Numbered from the stretch's first letter, positions 50,339-62,967 are shown. The stretch: 64,000 nucleotides of DNA from Coffea arabica (GCF_036785885.1 NC_092310.1:310001-374000); one strand, 5' to 3'. Notes: generated by a model from the sequence alone, not told the origin. Program-made: numbers and translations.

Positions 50339-52429
50339 ATTGATTAGTCATTAATCTTATCCACCTTACTTTGTTCATGCAAGTAGATTCACTTTACACC
50401 AGATGTGAGCATGCAGTCACCGGACAGACAGGCAGCCGTGCTGCTTCTTTACCTTTGATTCCTTTCTTCCTTCCTTCCTTCATTTTTTTTTTTTTGGGTT
50501 TATGGAGTGCTGTTAATAAATAGTACTAGTTCTGCTATTTATGATCCCTGCTTTTTCTTTAGTTTGGTTTGATGTGAATTTATGGTGGGATGGGATTGGA
50601 ATAATGTTTTATTTGGAATTTGAGTTGATGGATGGAGCATAATATGATTTTATCTTTGTACTACATATTCTTTTTCTTCTTCTTGTTTGTTTTTTTTTTT
50701 TGTACCATGTGTGTATTGTACTATTTACTATTTTGTGTAAGAAGCAGCAGCAGCAGCAGAGGTCTTGATTTGTTCTGCTGCATTAGTTCAGAGTCTGAAT
50801 ACTTTCCTTAGTTTTGTTGTGTACATTATTGTCGGTTCTTAAGTTCTAATGATAATTGATTAACGTTTTCAATGAGTTGATTAGGACCCATTCATATTCT
50901 CTGCCCTTAAGGCGTAGGATAAGTATACAAGATATAAAAGATGGACTCATTTCAAATTTTAAACATTACTAATGTGGCTAAGGGCAAGAAGAACCCTTTA
51001 ATGAAAGAGTAAAATGAAGTCTACAATGGTTTATTGAGTTGAGTTGTCCCATGGAATTCCAAATGAAGTGGGGACACAACTCACGAGGACAGCTAGCTAA
51101 GGAAAGGGAGATCATTTGTTGTTTTTAATCCATCCATCAATGAGCTTCTATCTATCAAATATCAATTGAAAGAAACTAGTACTAATTGAAAACTACCCTC
51201 TTCATTCCATTTTCATAATTGATGGTGGTTCCATCACTAAATAATACAAGTTATAGATAATCTTTCAAAGTTAAGAAAAGAATTTATTAGTAGTTGCATT
51301 CCAAAAAAAAAAAAAAAGAAAATAATTTAGTAGTACAATTTTGGCATTTGGAATGGTGATGACTTTTCACTATTCCCACTACATTTCTACTAGGTGAGTT
51401 TACCATTTCAAATTGGTAAAATGGCTACATTTAAAAGTAGTGATTAAAATGGTACTAGCATTTAATTAAGCGAATTGCCAGAATCTAAGATAACTCCACA
51501 AGTTTACTCAAAAGGCAATTGCTGACTTGTGAGTAAATTTGAGGAACTTAAATCCTACACACACGCACTTATCACCACCGACGTGGGAACAAGGATTTTT
51601 GGGGGAAAGGGAATTGGTACTGGATGGTCCCAAACTGGTCAGCACCATATTTATGCGACCGAGAATTTGATCCCGTGGATTGGGACTTCTTGTTCGCAAT
51701 TTCCAAGTAAATTGTACGTATCATCATCATCCTAAACATTGCATGCCTACATTTATAATTTCAGCATATTTTTGATGCACCTACTGAGATGTGAAACAGT
51801 TCATCAGTGACATATTATTGAACCCAACCACAGAAGTGCTTGAAAACATATGACATGCACGCCAAGAAAGAAGGAAGGAAAGAAAGAAAGAAAGAAAGAA
51901 AGATGGTGCTAGCAACAAAATGTTTATGCAGCTAATTAAACCATCAGCTTTCATATTCATTGCTATTCTATTTCAGAGGTCCTTGCTATTACTACTGTAG
52001 ACAAATTGGCAAAGATGGCCGAAGATGGCTTGGAATGAACATGCATGATGGGCTATGGCACATGGTCTCCTCTATTGAAAAGGCAAGGCAAACCAAATTT
52101 ATTATTATTATTTTTTTTTTTATAAAAAGTGTTCTTGAATCATCAGCATGCATGTGTGATATGCCCACAAATACACCAATGGGAAAAGGTGGTTGGTGTT
52201 TCTTGGGTGGAACTTTGTCTTGAAGCTACCTTCTTCCTCATGCGTGGAGGGCCCTTCCTATCAACAAATATCTCACTTGCCGTATTATTAGAAGTATATA
52301 GCCTCTAGTTTAATTGAACTCTTGTTCAGCACTCCTTTTGATCATCATCATCATCATTATTATTATTAATCTTACCGACTAAGTATCAATTTATGTGCTA
52401 TTAGCTGGTGCTACTGTTAAAAAGTCTTG
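50339..52429. other. 3' flank of AG-peptide gene and spacer
   Basis: Holds the 3'UTR, a CAG run at about 50744-50760 and a (GAAA)n tract at 51880-51902. The open frames at 51529-51735 and 51960-52223 show no recognisable domain. Confidence 0.45.
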
Positions 52430-52735
52430 TAGCACATAATTGATTCAGCTCAGAAATCCATAAGGAAGCTTCTGTAGTATTATGATATGGTTTAAACTTC
52501 TTAGCACGTAATTGATTCAGTTCAGAAATTCATGAAGAAGCTTCTGTATTATGGCTTTAAACAAGCAAAACATGATTGAGGTTGGATGATTGAACGATTA
52601 AAAACTCAACACAGCTTTAGCAAGAAAAGTCTTGAGGACTGGATCGAGCTGGTTCTTATGACTTAGATTTTTTTTTTAGCAAGAAAAGTCTTGAGGACCG
52701 GTTAAGCTGGTTCTTAGGACTTAGATTTTTTTACG
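52430..52735. repeat. two adjacent tandem duplications
   Basis: A roughly 70 bp unit containing TAATTGATTCAG and GAAGCTTCTGTA occurs at about 52430-52500 and 52501-52565. A second, unrelated 58 bp unit beginning AGCAAGAAAAGTCTTGAGGA occurs at about 52619 and 52678. The copies within each pair differ at a few positions. Confidence 0.7.
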
Positions 52736-52929
52736 TCTCACTCATATATATATATGTATATATATATGTATAAAAGTATAGATTAAAATATAAAAAAGTT
52801 CCCTATGGTTAAGCTAATCTATGAAAAAATCCCTGATGATTTCAAATAATTTATTTCGACCCCTCATGATTTGAACTAATTTGAAACAGCAACGAAAATC
52901 GTCAAAATTAATCGAGACAGACGAAATAT

Positions 52930-53145
52930 TAGGGATGCAAATTTAGTCGAGTTCAATCGAGCTATTGACGAGTTTGTTTGTTCAAAACTTAAGCTGGAGT
53001 GTAATATATATGCAAGGCATGAAAGCTTGTCAAGCTTAATCGAGATTCAAATACATATGTATAATTCTAAATTCTTTTATTTAAAATCATACTCGAATAG
53101 AGTTCGAGTACTACTCGAGATTCACTCAACTCGATTGCAACTCTA
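52930..53145. mobile_element. hAT-type MITE (GTCGAG family), shortened
   Basis: Ends are TAGGGATGCAAATTTAGTCG and CGATTGCAACTCTA. At 216 bp it is the shortest copy here. No target duplication is recognisable, which suggests an old insertion with internal loss. Confidence 0.55.
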
Positions 53146-53759
53146 GTTTTCCTCCATCGATCAAATTTTCAAAGCTGACTGATCTGAAATAAAACTTTTC
53201 TGAGTCTAGAATACAAAGCATAATTTATGCTGAACTAAGAGTAATTATGCTTTTATAGTTTAAGTTTTTTTTTTCTAAGGAAACCTTCTATTGATAAGAG
53301 TGAAATACTCACAAGGAAATTATGCAGCAGCAGTACAATAATCTATACTTCGAGTATATACAATAGACTGATTAGAGCGTACAGCTAGCAGAACTCAATA
53401 AGCCTCTATCTAAAACTATACATATCAGACTGTAAAAATGTCCTGATCTTGGTTTCAATCTAGGCTGGAATCCAGATTCTCCTGGGTATGAAGTATCTTC
53501 CTCCACGCTAGCATTCAAAGTGGATATATATAATGACTTTAAAAATTTTGGGTGAAGGGAGGGCCAAAGTTTAATTTGTACAGGGATACAAGCAAAAGAT
53601 TTTAATTTCTGAAGGAAATATAAAAGATTTCTCAAATCTTGGGAGGCAGCTGCCCCTTCCGGCCACCTTATGGTGCCGCCGGTCGAACAAAGCATAACCA
53701 TTCATTATTCCAAGGCTAAGAGCCACAAAGCAGATGGTAAGTACTGATACTGAAAAAAA

Positions 53760-53978
53760 CGTCAGTGGCCACCACCAAAGCCTTAAGGCTTGGTGGATTC
53801 AAATTTTGCCACCCATCACTTGCCACTAAATGTGGCAGGTCACTTTGAGTGGTTATCGGACGAGTTCGGTAGGTGGTTCAGTCCTCTCCGATTTTTCTCT
53901 GAGTCTTTTCTGGTTCCCCCTATAGTATAGAATAGAATAAAATAAATGTAGGATCTATCATTGCAGGGAAAAAAAAAA
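53760..53978 (+). mobile_element. SINE, same family as the one at 11672
   Basis: It contains GGCCACCACCAAAGCCTTAA, a B-box-like GGATTCAAATT and the 3' motif GGTTCCCCCTATAG with a TAGAATA-rich tail and A run. It is flanked by TACTGATACTGAAAAA (53742-53757) and TACTAATATTGAAAAA (53979-53994), 14 of 16 identical. Confidence 0.6.
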
Positions 53979-54199
53979 TACTAATATTGAAAAAGACAAA
54001 ACAATGCCACCAATTAGGTGCTACATTCTCATTAAAATATGAAATATGACATACACAGAGAATTAGTTGGAATTGGAGTTGTAAACATTCACAAGAACCA
54101 AAATCACCTCATTAACTAAGCTATATTTACAAACAGTCGATATAATTTACCTTATTAATATAGCCAAAAAAATTTGTTTCTTCCCCTAGTTGTTACAGT

Positions 54200-54640
54200 T
54201 AGAGGTGCAAATAAATCGAACTTAATCGAGTAACTCGCGAGTTTGTTCGGTTAAAACTCGAGCTTGAACTCACATTGACCCGGTTTGAACAGCTCGAGCT
54301 ATTTAACGAGTCAAGTTTGAGCTTAATATGTGAAACTCAAAAGTTAGTCTAACTTAATCGAGCTTCACACACACACACACATATATGTTTTTTTAATTTT
54401 TTAATTTATTAGTATGAAATGTCTAGTTTTTCCCTTATTTAAAATTATAAATTTATGTTTCTTAACCTCGATTAGGCTCGATTAGAATGATTGGGCTCGA
54501 TAAACATGAGGTCGAGTAATGCAAAATAAAATCGAGTTCGAGCTTGAGCTTAACTTTTAAGAGCTCAACAAGTTCGAGTTCGAGTTCGATTTTTTAATTC
54601 GAGTCGAGGTCGAATTCGATTCGACTCGATTACACCCCTA
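54200..54640. mobile_element. hAT-type MITE with perfect target duplication
   Basis: The 441 bp element has ends TAGAGGTGCAAATAAATCG and CGATTACACCCCTA, flanked by an identical 8 bp GTTACAGT (54192-54199 and 54641-54648). This is the best-preserved member of the family in the window and fixes its hAT assignment. Confidence 0.85.
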
Positions 54641-54724
54641 GTTACAGTAGTTGTGTACATATGTTTAGTGGATGGAGTAACTTATTCTTCAAACTTAAAA
54701 ATCATTTGCAGTACGTGATACATA

Positions 54725-54945
54725 GATAAGGGGAAACTATAAAAGTTGCAAATTCACAAGGCAGAGGCAGATCTAACAAAGTTGCAAATCCACTGTGGGC
54801 ATCCTTCCCCAAATCAAACTCCACCTCATCAATGATTAAACCCAGCCCTGGTAACGTTCGAGACCATACAACTGCCCTGCCCACAACTGTGAGCTGAGGC
54901 CTCCCTCTGGTGTGGTGGCCATTAAATCAGCCACTGACTTGGTGA
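54725..54945 (-). pseudogene. BAHD acyltransferase fragment
   Basis: Reading leftward, the minus strand gives GRPQLTVVGRAVVWSRTLPG, then IIDEVEFDLGKDAHSG, which lines up with residues of about 353-390 of the intact BAHD protein next door ([23 protein letters not shown]). The catalytic-support DFGWG motif is altered to FDLGK. No exon 1, no HxxxD and no 3' end are present. It lies about 300 bp left of the first 1.7 kb repeat copy, and the intact gene's upstream region touches the second copy. Confidence 0.75.
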
Positions 54946-55249
54946 TTTAGGCGCATGCATTGCAAAGGAGAAACCCTTCACATTTAAGACGAGTTATCTT
55001 TAGTGTTTTTAAGGGAATCATTAAATACTTCAAAAGGTTATGCTCTTACTATATACTTCAAAACATTAGACACTAGTTACTTAGTCAAACACTTGTATTT
55101 TTTTCCCTCATTCCTTCCTTTAGTTTGTTTGTTGGTCCTCTTCAACCAAGAAGCTTCAGAGGACAATGGCAAGTACTAATATGGTTCTCAATTAGAAGAA
55201 CATAATCTTAAGGAAATTTTGGCAAAAGTTACCCAAAGAACATGCAAAG

Positions 55250-56952
55250 AAACTATCCCAGCACATCCATTTTCTGATGTATTTGTTGGGCTCTTCAGTG
55301 TTTCAAATTGGGTTGGACAAGCTAGTGCAGTCAATTGACTCTGAAATGAGTATATCTTGCTAGGTTTGGTGCCAAACCAAAGATGACCTCAAAGCCGGTC
55401 AAACCCACCTAAAGATGACGAAATCAGTTGACGTGGAGTGGATGGGTTGGACCCAGCACTATGACCATTAAGATTTGTATTAAGGTAGAAATGAGTTTTT
55501 GATCCCTAATGTTTGATCTATGTACTAAATTGGTTTCTAATCTTTTAACCAAAGTAAATTTAGTTCTCAAAGTTTTGCATTTTTGAATCATTTAGGACAA
55601 TTGATGGAAAATCAACAACGATTAATAGTCAATATCAAATTATCGTTATTCAAGAACTTTACCTTTACATTTTGGTCCCAATGTTTTAAATTTGTATTAT
55701 TATGGTTCCTTAGGTTTTAAATAATTATAATTAGCGTTTGAAGATGAAACGAGATGTAAATTGATTAAATATACAATAGATGTGTTGCCAAGTCTCTGTA
55801 GAATGTCATAAAACACTTCATGTAGGCAACAACAATGTTGTTTAACCTAAAATGCATCTCTATATTAAATAAGTTAAAATTGGATAATAATACACATTTG
55901 ATATATACAACAAAAAGATCATAGTTTAATATATAACTTTACTAGTTACTACTATAAAAATTCTTGCATGATTAATAGACATAGGCTGCTAATGGTTGTA
56001 GTTAGGAATTGTGATTTGTGACTATAAAAACTATTGAAGGTAAGTACTTAGGAATTTTTGAGAAAAAAAAAACCTTCTTTATTTTTATTGTTTTTGGACC
56101 TATTACATCTTCCAATAGTAACGTTTATAATTATTTATTTTGCTATTTGTTTACCATAATAATTTGATTGAATGACAAATAATTCTATAAAATATCAATT
56201 TTATCTCAAACTCAATTGATAACCTAATGAAATTGAATATAAAATAGATGAACAATGTAATTTATATATAGTACATATTCTTCATATTTTAAAGGGATAC
56301 TTAATTGAGTGCTTAATTATCAACACAAGTGAAAGATAATACGATTCATGATCAATTAATTCTTCGTACTCCAAAACAATACATACATATATTATGCTAA
56401 CTCTGAGACCAGCTATACAAGAAGTCTATGAGAAATTAGTGGGATGAATAATGAATTATAAAGTAAAAAAGAAAAGAAAAGAAAAGAAAGAAGTTTACTT
56501 AAAAAAAATTTTTCCCATTGACTAATGGTGCAAAATGACATAGATTGGCACGGCCTGCCGGCTGCTGAGACACAGCGAGAGGTGGTGGATGTGAAAAATC
56601 TTCAATGCTCTCTATGCACTACTTGACATTGTCATGCGATGTACTATCACCCATAAAATATCACCAAGTAGAAAATGGTGAGTCATATATTGTTTCCTAA
56701 TTTTTTTTTCTGATACAGGGATATTTTGACTTACGTCAAACTAGTCCTGCTGTGATAATGCAGAACCCGCTTCAAAAATGCACCACGTGATAACCAGCGG
56801 GGTCGACCTGATGATTTAAGGGAGGTACCATTCAAATTGCCCGATAGGAGCGATATATTATTTTCTAATTAGTAAACAAAATATGTACAACCATCATAGT
56901 CAATAGTTGATTTTAGTACATTACGCGGCATATCACGTAGTACATATAGAAT
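55250..56952 (+). repeat. 1.7 kb direct repeat, copy 1
   Basis: From GATGTATTTGTTGGGCTCTT to TACGCGGCATATCACGTAGT the sequence is collinear with 60829-62561, with scattered substitutions and small indels (about 90-95% identical by eye). It contains no intact gene. There are no terminal inverted repeats and no convincing LTR-type TG..CA ends. Confidence 0.85.
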
Positions 56953-57045
56953 AGGGATAATTTCAGAAACCTTCCCTAAGATTTCTGACAGTCTCACTCA
57001 CCTCCCTGAAATTTGCAAAATATTAGATACCTCCCTGGTCAGATT
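56953..57045 (+). repeat. fragment of the GGGATAATTTC repeat family
   Basis: GGGATAATTTCAGAAACCTT followed by CCTCCCTGAAATTTG resembles one end of the element at 3938-4575. It follows directly on the end of repeat copy 1 and is absent after copy 2. Confidence 0.5.
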
Positions 57046-57360
57046 ACCTTCTCTTCTCAACCTCGTGATAGATGCTCAACGCAGCCAAAAATGACGGCCT
57101 TAACCTTCTTTGTACTTCATGTGGGTTGACTTCCTTCTGCAAGGTATACTTGGGTGGTTATATGTTATCATTAACTTGGTCTCATCCTTGTCGTGATTCA
57201 TCCAACGACCATGACCGTTTCATATCAATTACGTCAAATCTTATTACATCACACACCTAGACCATCAATTCGTATAGGAAAATTCTATAGTACAGGAGCC
57301 AATCACCAGCAAGATTTTCTCAAGGTAGTTTCTGCTAAGATTCTAAGAAATTGTGCACTG

Positions 57361-57381
57361 CACACACACACACACACACAC
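57361..57381. repeat. CA microsatellite
   Basis: About ten CA units, 130 bp beyond the stop of the BAHD gene on its 3' side. Confidence 0.85.
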
Positions 57382-57508
57382 GCATCACCGATCCTCTCAT
57401 TATTCTCTTAACTTTCCGTCAGGAATTCCAATGACATGAGAAATAGTACAGTATGTAAACACAGGAGGAGGACTCGATCAGGGGAATGAATGAAATTAAG
57501 AAAGTTCT

Positions 57509-60013
57509 TCACAAGGCTGATCTGACAAAAGCGGAGTGATCATCAATACTATGATGGTTCTTGCTCAACAAGTTCTCCAGCTCTCTCACAAATGCATCCA
57601 TTGCAAAGCCCGGCAGGCAAATAGGAACCACTATTCCTTTCTCCCCGTTCTTGTTCTTGAAAGGTATGTAAAAGCTCGCCACGCCGGGGATGGCACCAAC
57701 TCCGCCCTTGGCCGGCCCTCCGTACGCTGGCTTTCCCCAACCGAAGTCCACCTCATTGAACCCAGCCCGAGTAACGTCCGACACGAGATAAGTCCTCACC
57801 ACGGTGAAATGAGGCCTCCCTTTGATAACCATTAAATCAGCCACCGATTTCATGTAGTCTTCAGTCACATCACATTTGGCCTTATTCACCAGCTCCAACG
57901 CACATCCCAGAGCCCTCTTGCACAGCTCTCCGGCAGTCGTCAGGGCCACTGGAAATGCAAAGGCATTGCCGTAGTACCCTTGTGGCAAGGGAGGATCGAA
58001 CTTGGAGCGAGCATTGACGATGCAGAGCACGCGGACTTCCTCATTGGGTTCGGGCTGGAGGGCGATGGTCCGGCAGCGCCAGAGACAGGCCGTCAAAATC
58101 TCAAATGTCGAACACTTGCGACTGATGTCGAGCGGGATGGATTTTCTCAGAGCTGATACCTCCGTCGGGCCGAAGAAGAAGGAGCGGTGGACCATATCGT
58201 CCAGGGGAATGATGGTTCCTTTGGTATCGGCTACCTCATCGTATTCGTGATGGGTGCACGTCACCCTTGGCGGGTCTCTAGCATTCAGGAGCTCTCTCTG
58301 CCATACTGGCAGTACAGATGGGGCGGAAGCTCCCCGTGCGATTTCGCCGACCGCATTCATGAACTGAACTAGTCCGGCAGCATCGGACATAGCGTGATTC
58401 AGGCGCAGTGCGAAGATGAAACCCCCGCATCTCAAACGAGTTACCTACAAAAATACAAGTGTTGTATATAATATGCATTATGCACTAATAATACCATACC
58501 ATTATTAGCACTCAATAATTGCAAGTGTAAGAACAAAATATATATAGAGCCCACCACCACAGCCTAAACAGTTGAGTTGGTGGCTCTGGTGGTGGAGAAT
58601 AGAACCAAGAAAGGCTATGTGGTATGTGCCATGTGAGGGGCGGGGCATTCATCATTGAAGTTGAGAATTTCAGAGAGAGTAAATGGCATTTCAGACATAA
58701 GAAAGTGGCAGCTGCTGGTCTGGCTTGTGATATAGACATTTCAGACAAATATGCTGCTGCAAATATTTGTATTTGAGCCACAATCAGGGAAGGGAACATG
58801 ACTGACGAAAGGACAACAATAATAAAAAAATTTTCAAAAAAAAAAAAAAAATTCTCACAATCCAAACTCTTAGGCTCTTCATCGTTTTTTTCCTTTTCCT
58901 TTTGGGGCCCGGGGCCGCCCGGGGGGGGGGGGCTAATCTTTCCTATTCATAAAGCATGAGAAGGAAATTCAAGATTAAAATTAAAATTTTGTGTCATCGT
59001 TTAGTTTTTTCAATTTTATCCTCACAGAAGGAAAAATTTACAAAATTTTTTGTCATCTTTTGATTTTTTTTTTCAATTTTATTGTCGTAAGAGTAAAATT
59101 TTAGTAAAGATAACTACTTAAATTTAGTGACTTCTAATAACTTCTATTTTATATTTTTGTTTGCTTGCTTGCCCAAAAAAAAAAAAAAAAAAAACTCCAT
59201 ACGATTTAAATAAAAACAACTTTATTTTTTCTTAATTTGCACACTCATATATAGGATGTGCTTTTCTCACTAATTTAATACTTTAAAGTCAAAGGTATTG
59301 ACTGCGGCATCTAACAACCTAAGAGAGTAGTATAATAGCAAGGTTTTAGAAAGGATTGTTTGTGGTGTGCAATTTCCTAACCAACACTCTTTTGTTTCTT
59401 TTGTAGCAGTGACAAAAGAGTCAAGTATTCAACTCTAAATTCACCCCCTAAATACTTGGAGAAACAACCTAGACGAAAATAGACAGCTCCAGCCTCACCT
59501 CAGGGACAAATCAAGTCAAAAAAAAAAAAAGAAAAAAGAGAGAGATAGAAAACAGTAAAGTTGGTTTAGGTTGTGTACCTGTATAAGCAGTACAGGACAG
59601 TGAAGGACTCCTGCAGACTCAGGAACATCATAGAGGAGCTCCTCCAAGCAGGGGAATGGAGGCTGAAGTTCTTCCCCAAACTGCTCCAGCGTCACCTCTG
59701 CATCCGCTTCAATGAACATGACACCCTCCCCCGTGCAGTCCACCACCAGCTTCCTCCCGGCGCATTCTCTGAGACGCCCCGCGAAGGGGTAGTAGAACAC
59801 CAGAGCCTTGGCAATAGCCTCCCTGATCACCTTCACGGGGTCTCTACTGCCATCATCGCTGCGGTAAAACTGGATGACAGGGATTTGAAAGCGAAGACCC
59901 TCTTGATCGTCGATGTCAGAGAGGAGCTTGCATTCCCGAGGAGTGGACTTCGCCGGACGGACCAGCTCAGGCTTTTGTCTGGTCACCCTGAATGTCAGAG
60001 ACTTTGATCCCAT
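57509..60013 (-). CDS. BAHD acyltransferase, benzyl-alcohol benzoyltransferase-like
   Basis: Two exons on the minus strand, 60013-59579 and 58444-57509, with a 1,134 bp GT-AG intron at the position usual for the family, give 456 residues. The N-terminus reads [20 protein letters not shown], and the [21 protein letters not shown] segment at about 41-61 is typical of the HSR201 / benzyl alcohol O-benzoyltransferase / methanol anthraniloyltransferase clade. The catalytic HAMSD (HxxxD) is at 162-166 and DFGWG at 378-382, both intact. Such soluble enzymes move an acyl group from acyl-CoA to an alcohol, forming volatile esters. The exact substrates cannot be read from sequence. GTG codons upstream are not used, and ATG 60013 fits the family start. 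The intron holds a G12-class run near 58920. The gene lies between two 1.7 kb direct repeats. Confidence 0.93.
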
Positions 60014-60222
60014 TTTGTTGTCCACAAACAAACTGCTACGCACGCAGTGATTTGACCACCACCAACGAATATATTTGCTCAGGCTCAGGCTTAGGAAATG
60101 AAAGCACTAGTAATGAGAATGCTTTAATTGTGCGTATACAGATATAGATAGTCTGACACAGGAGAAGAAAGAAAGAAGGTTTGGTAGTTCTGAGGATGCC
60201 TTCCTTCCTTTCCAGCATGGGA

Positions 60223-60230
60223 TTTATATA
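60223..60230 (-). promoter_or_regulatory. TATA box of the BAHD gene
   Basis: TATATAAA on the minus strand lies 210 bp before the ATG, suggesting a leader of about 180 nt. Confidence 0.6.
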
Positions 60231-60828
60231 GTACCACTGAGTGTAACAGTAGTCATACAGGAGTTGAAGGAAAAACACACAACATGTCTAGTGCACTTAC
60301 CACTTAATTGGATCTTATTTGCATGTACATTTTCCTCATCTTTTCCCACTTCTTTTGTCAATTGACTGACCTGTTATTTGGTCTAGTCTTCTTCTCAGTT
60401 CTCACTTTGAGGCCTTCACACTACAATACAACAAAAAGATGGTTGTTAAAACTTGGATCAAAACTCTCAAATGAATTTTTCTATTCCTAGAATTTCTGGG
60501 CTACTTCTCTCAACACATTATTGTACCAGTAGCATCCTTTAATTTTCCCTTGAGTTTCTCGGTACTTCTATGTGATGTGGAAGCCCACCTGCAAATAGAA
60601 AACAAATTCCCGTTTCAGCTTTTGGTCAATAGTACCAAAAGTGATGATGCTTCAATTCAATTTCATTACTGACCTTCCAAGATAATGTTAGGTAGTTTTC
60701 TTTTATCATTCATTACGCCATATATATTACTACAAATAAAAATTTTTTTTTTTGAAAGAACTAGAATCAGACCATGTTAGTGCAATGTAATCCTAGACCT
60801 TCATGGGTGCAAATATTGGACAGAACAT

Positions 60829-62561
60829 CTATCATGGGACATCAATTTTCTGATGTATTTGTTGGGCTCTTCAGTGTTTCAGATTGGGTTGGACAAGCTA
60901 GTGCAGCCAATTTTGTCTGAAATGAATATGTCTTGCTTGGTTTGGTGCAAAGCCAAAGGTGACTTCAAAGCCGGTCAAACCCAGTTAAAGTTGACAAAAT
61001 CAGTTGACGTGGAGTGCATGGGTTGGACCCAGCACTATTTCTACCTTAAGACTTGTATTAAGGTAGAAATGAGTTTTTGATCCCTAATGTTTGATCTATG
61101 TACTAAATTGGTTTCTAATCTTTTAACCAAAAGTAAATTTAGTTCTCAAAGTTTTGCATTTTGTAATCATTTAGGACAATTGATGGAAAATCAACCAACG
61201 ATTAATAGTCAATATCAAATTATCGTTATTCAAGAACTTTACCTTTACATTTTGGTCCCAATGTTTTAAATTTGCATTATTATGGTTCCTTAGGTTTTAA
61301 ATAATTATAATTAGCGTTTGAAGATGAAACGAGATGTAAATTGATTAAATACACAATAGATGTGTTGCTAACTCTCTATAGAATGTCATAAAACACATCA
61401 TGTAGGCAAAACAATGATGTTTAACCTAAAATGCATCTCTTTATTAAATAAGTTAAAATTGGATAATAATACACATTTGATATATACAACAAAAAGAACA
61501 TAGTTTAATATATATATCACTTTATTAGTTACTACTATACAAATTCTTGCATGATTAATAGACATAGGCTGCAAATGGTTGTAGTTAGGAATTGTGATTT
61601 GTGACTCTAAAAACTATTGAAGGTAATTACTTAGGAATTTTTGAGAAAAAAAACCTTCTTTAATTTTAATGTTTTTCGACCTGTTAAATCCAACGTTCCA
61701 ATAGTAATGTTTATAAGTATTTATTTTCCTATTTTTTTACCATAATAATTTGATTGAATGACAAATAATTCTATAAAATATCAATTTTATCTCAAACTCA
61801 ATTGATAACCTAATGAAATTGAATATAAAATAGACGAACAATCTAATTTATATATAGTACATATTCTTTCAATTTTAAAGGGATACTTAATTGAGTGCTT
61901 AATTATCAATACAAGTGAAAGATAATACAATTCATGATCAATTAATTCTTCATACTGTAAAACAATACATACATATATTATGCTAAATCTGAGACCAGCT
62001 ATACAAGAAGTCTATGAGAAATTAGTGGGATGAATAATGAAATATAAAGTAAAAAAGAAAAGAAAAGAAAAGAAAGAAGTTTACTTAAATTTTTTTTCCC
62101 ATTGACTAATGGTGCAAAATGACATAGATTGGCACGGCCAACCGGCCGCTGAGACACAGGGAGAGGCGGTGGATCCGTGGATGTGAAAAATCTTCAATGC
62201 TCTCTATGCACTGCTTGACCTTATTGTCGTGTGATGTACTATGACCCATAACATATCACCAAGTAGAAAATGATGAGTCATAGATTATTTTTTAATTTTT
62301 TTTCACAAAGGGCGAATCCTAATTTATGCCAGACTAATTCCCCTGTGATGATGCAGAGCCCGCTCCAAAAATACGTCACACCATAGCCAGCAGGAGTCGA
62401 CCTCCTAATTTTAAGGGTAAACACCTAAGGAAGGCACCATTCGAACTGTCCGCCAGGAGCGATATGTTGTTTTCTAATTAGTAAACAAACTATGTCCAAT
62501 CATCATAGCCAATAGTTGATTTTAGTACGTTACGCGGCATGCCACGTAGTACATATAGAAT
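60829..62561 (+). repeat. 1.7 kb direct repeat, copy 2
   Basis: Collinear with 55250-56952. It carries a perfect 13 bp inverted repeat (61037-61049 and 61058-61070) that is imperfect in copy 1. Both copies share AAAGA-rich tracts and the terminal TACGCGGCAT..CACGTAGTAC. Confidence 0.85.
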
Positions 62562-62967
62562 GTGTAATACTTTCTCTTCTCAAGTTTATTGTCAAAATAA
62601 TCCTTCTTTTGAAACATATGCCTAAAGTAACCTAATTTTAAATTTTATTACCATTATAATTCTTTTTTGGCCACATAGATTGCATATGTGGCAGGATAGA
62701 GATAGAGGGACATTCCATTTCTCGTTCCCAACTAATATCTTCCATGATTCTCTCTTTGAATCTTCCCAATTTTTTTCCCTTTCATTATTTTTTTTATTTC
62801 ATTATTTTTCCTTGTCAAATGTAATTGTGAGAAACCAATATATATATTGACAACATCTAAAATTTCATTATCATTCCTGATATTGTATCTGTAGATGAAA
62901 ATATTCTCCTCAAATTAATAATCTCAAGATAAATGAAAATTATTCTCTTATCTTTTCTGTTGTGCAG
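62562..62967. other. AT-rich spacer before the kinase relic
   Basis: No lectin or S-locus glycoprotein coding sequence is present here, although a complete gene of the downstream type would need it. The segment ends in an acceptor-like TGTGCAG. Confidence 0.5.

Noticed and set aside
59573-60007. 144-residue plus-strand open frame
   Set aside because: It is the antisense shadow of BAHD exon 1, whose minus-strand translation matches the family throughout.
55250-62561. LTR retrotransposon with captured BAHD gene
   Set aside because: The 1.7 kb repeats lack TG..CA ends, no primer-binding or polypurine tract is visible, no gag/pol is present, and no short duplication flanks the pair. A segmental duplication fits better.
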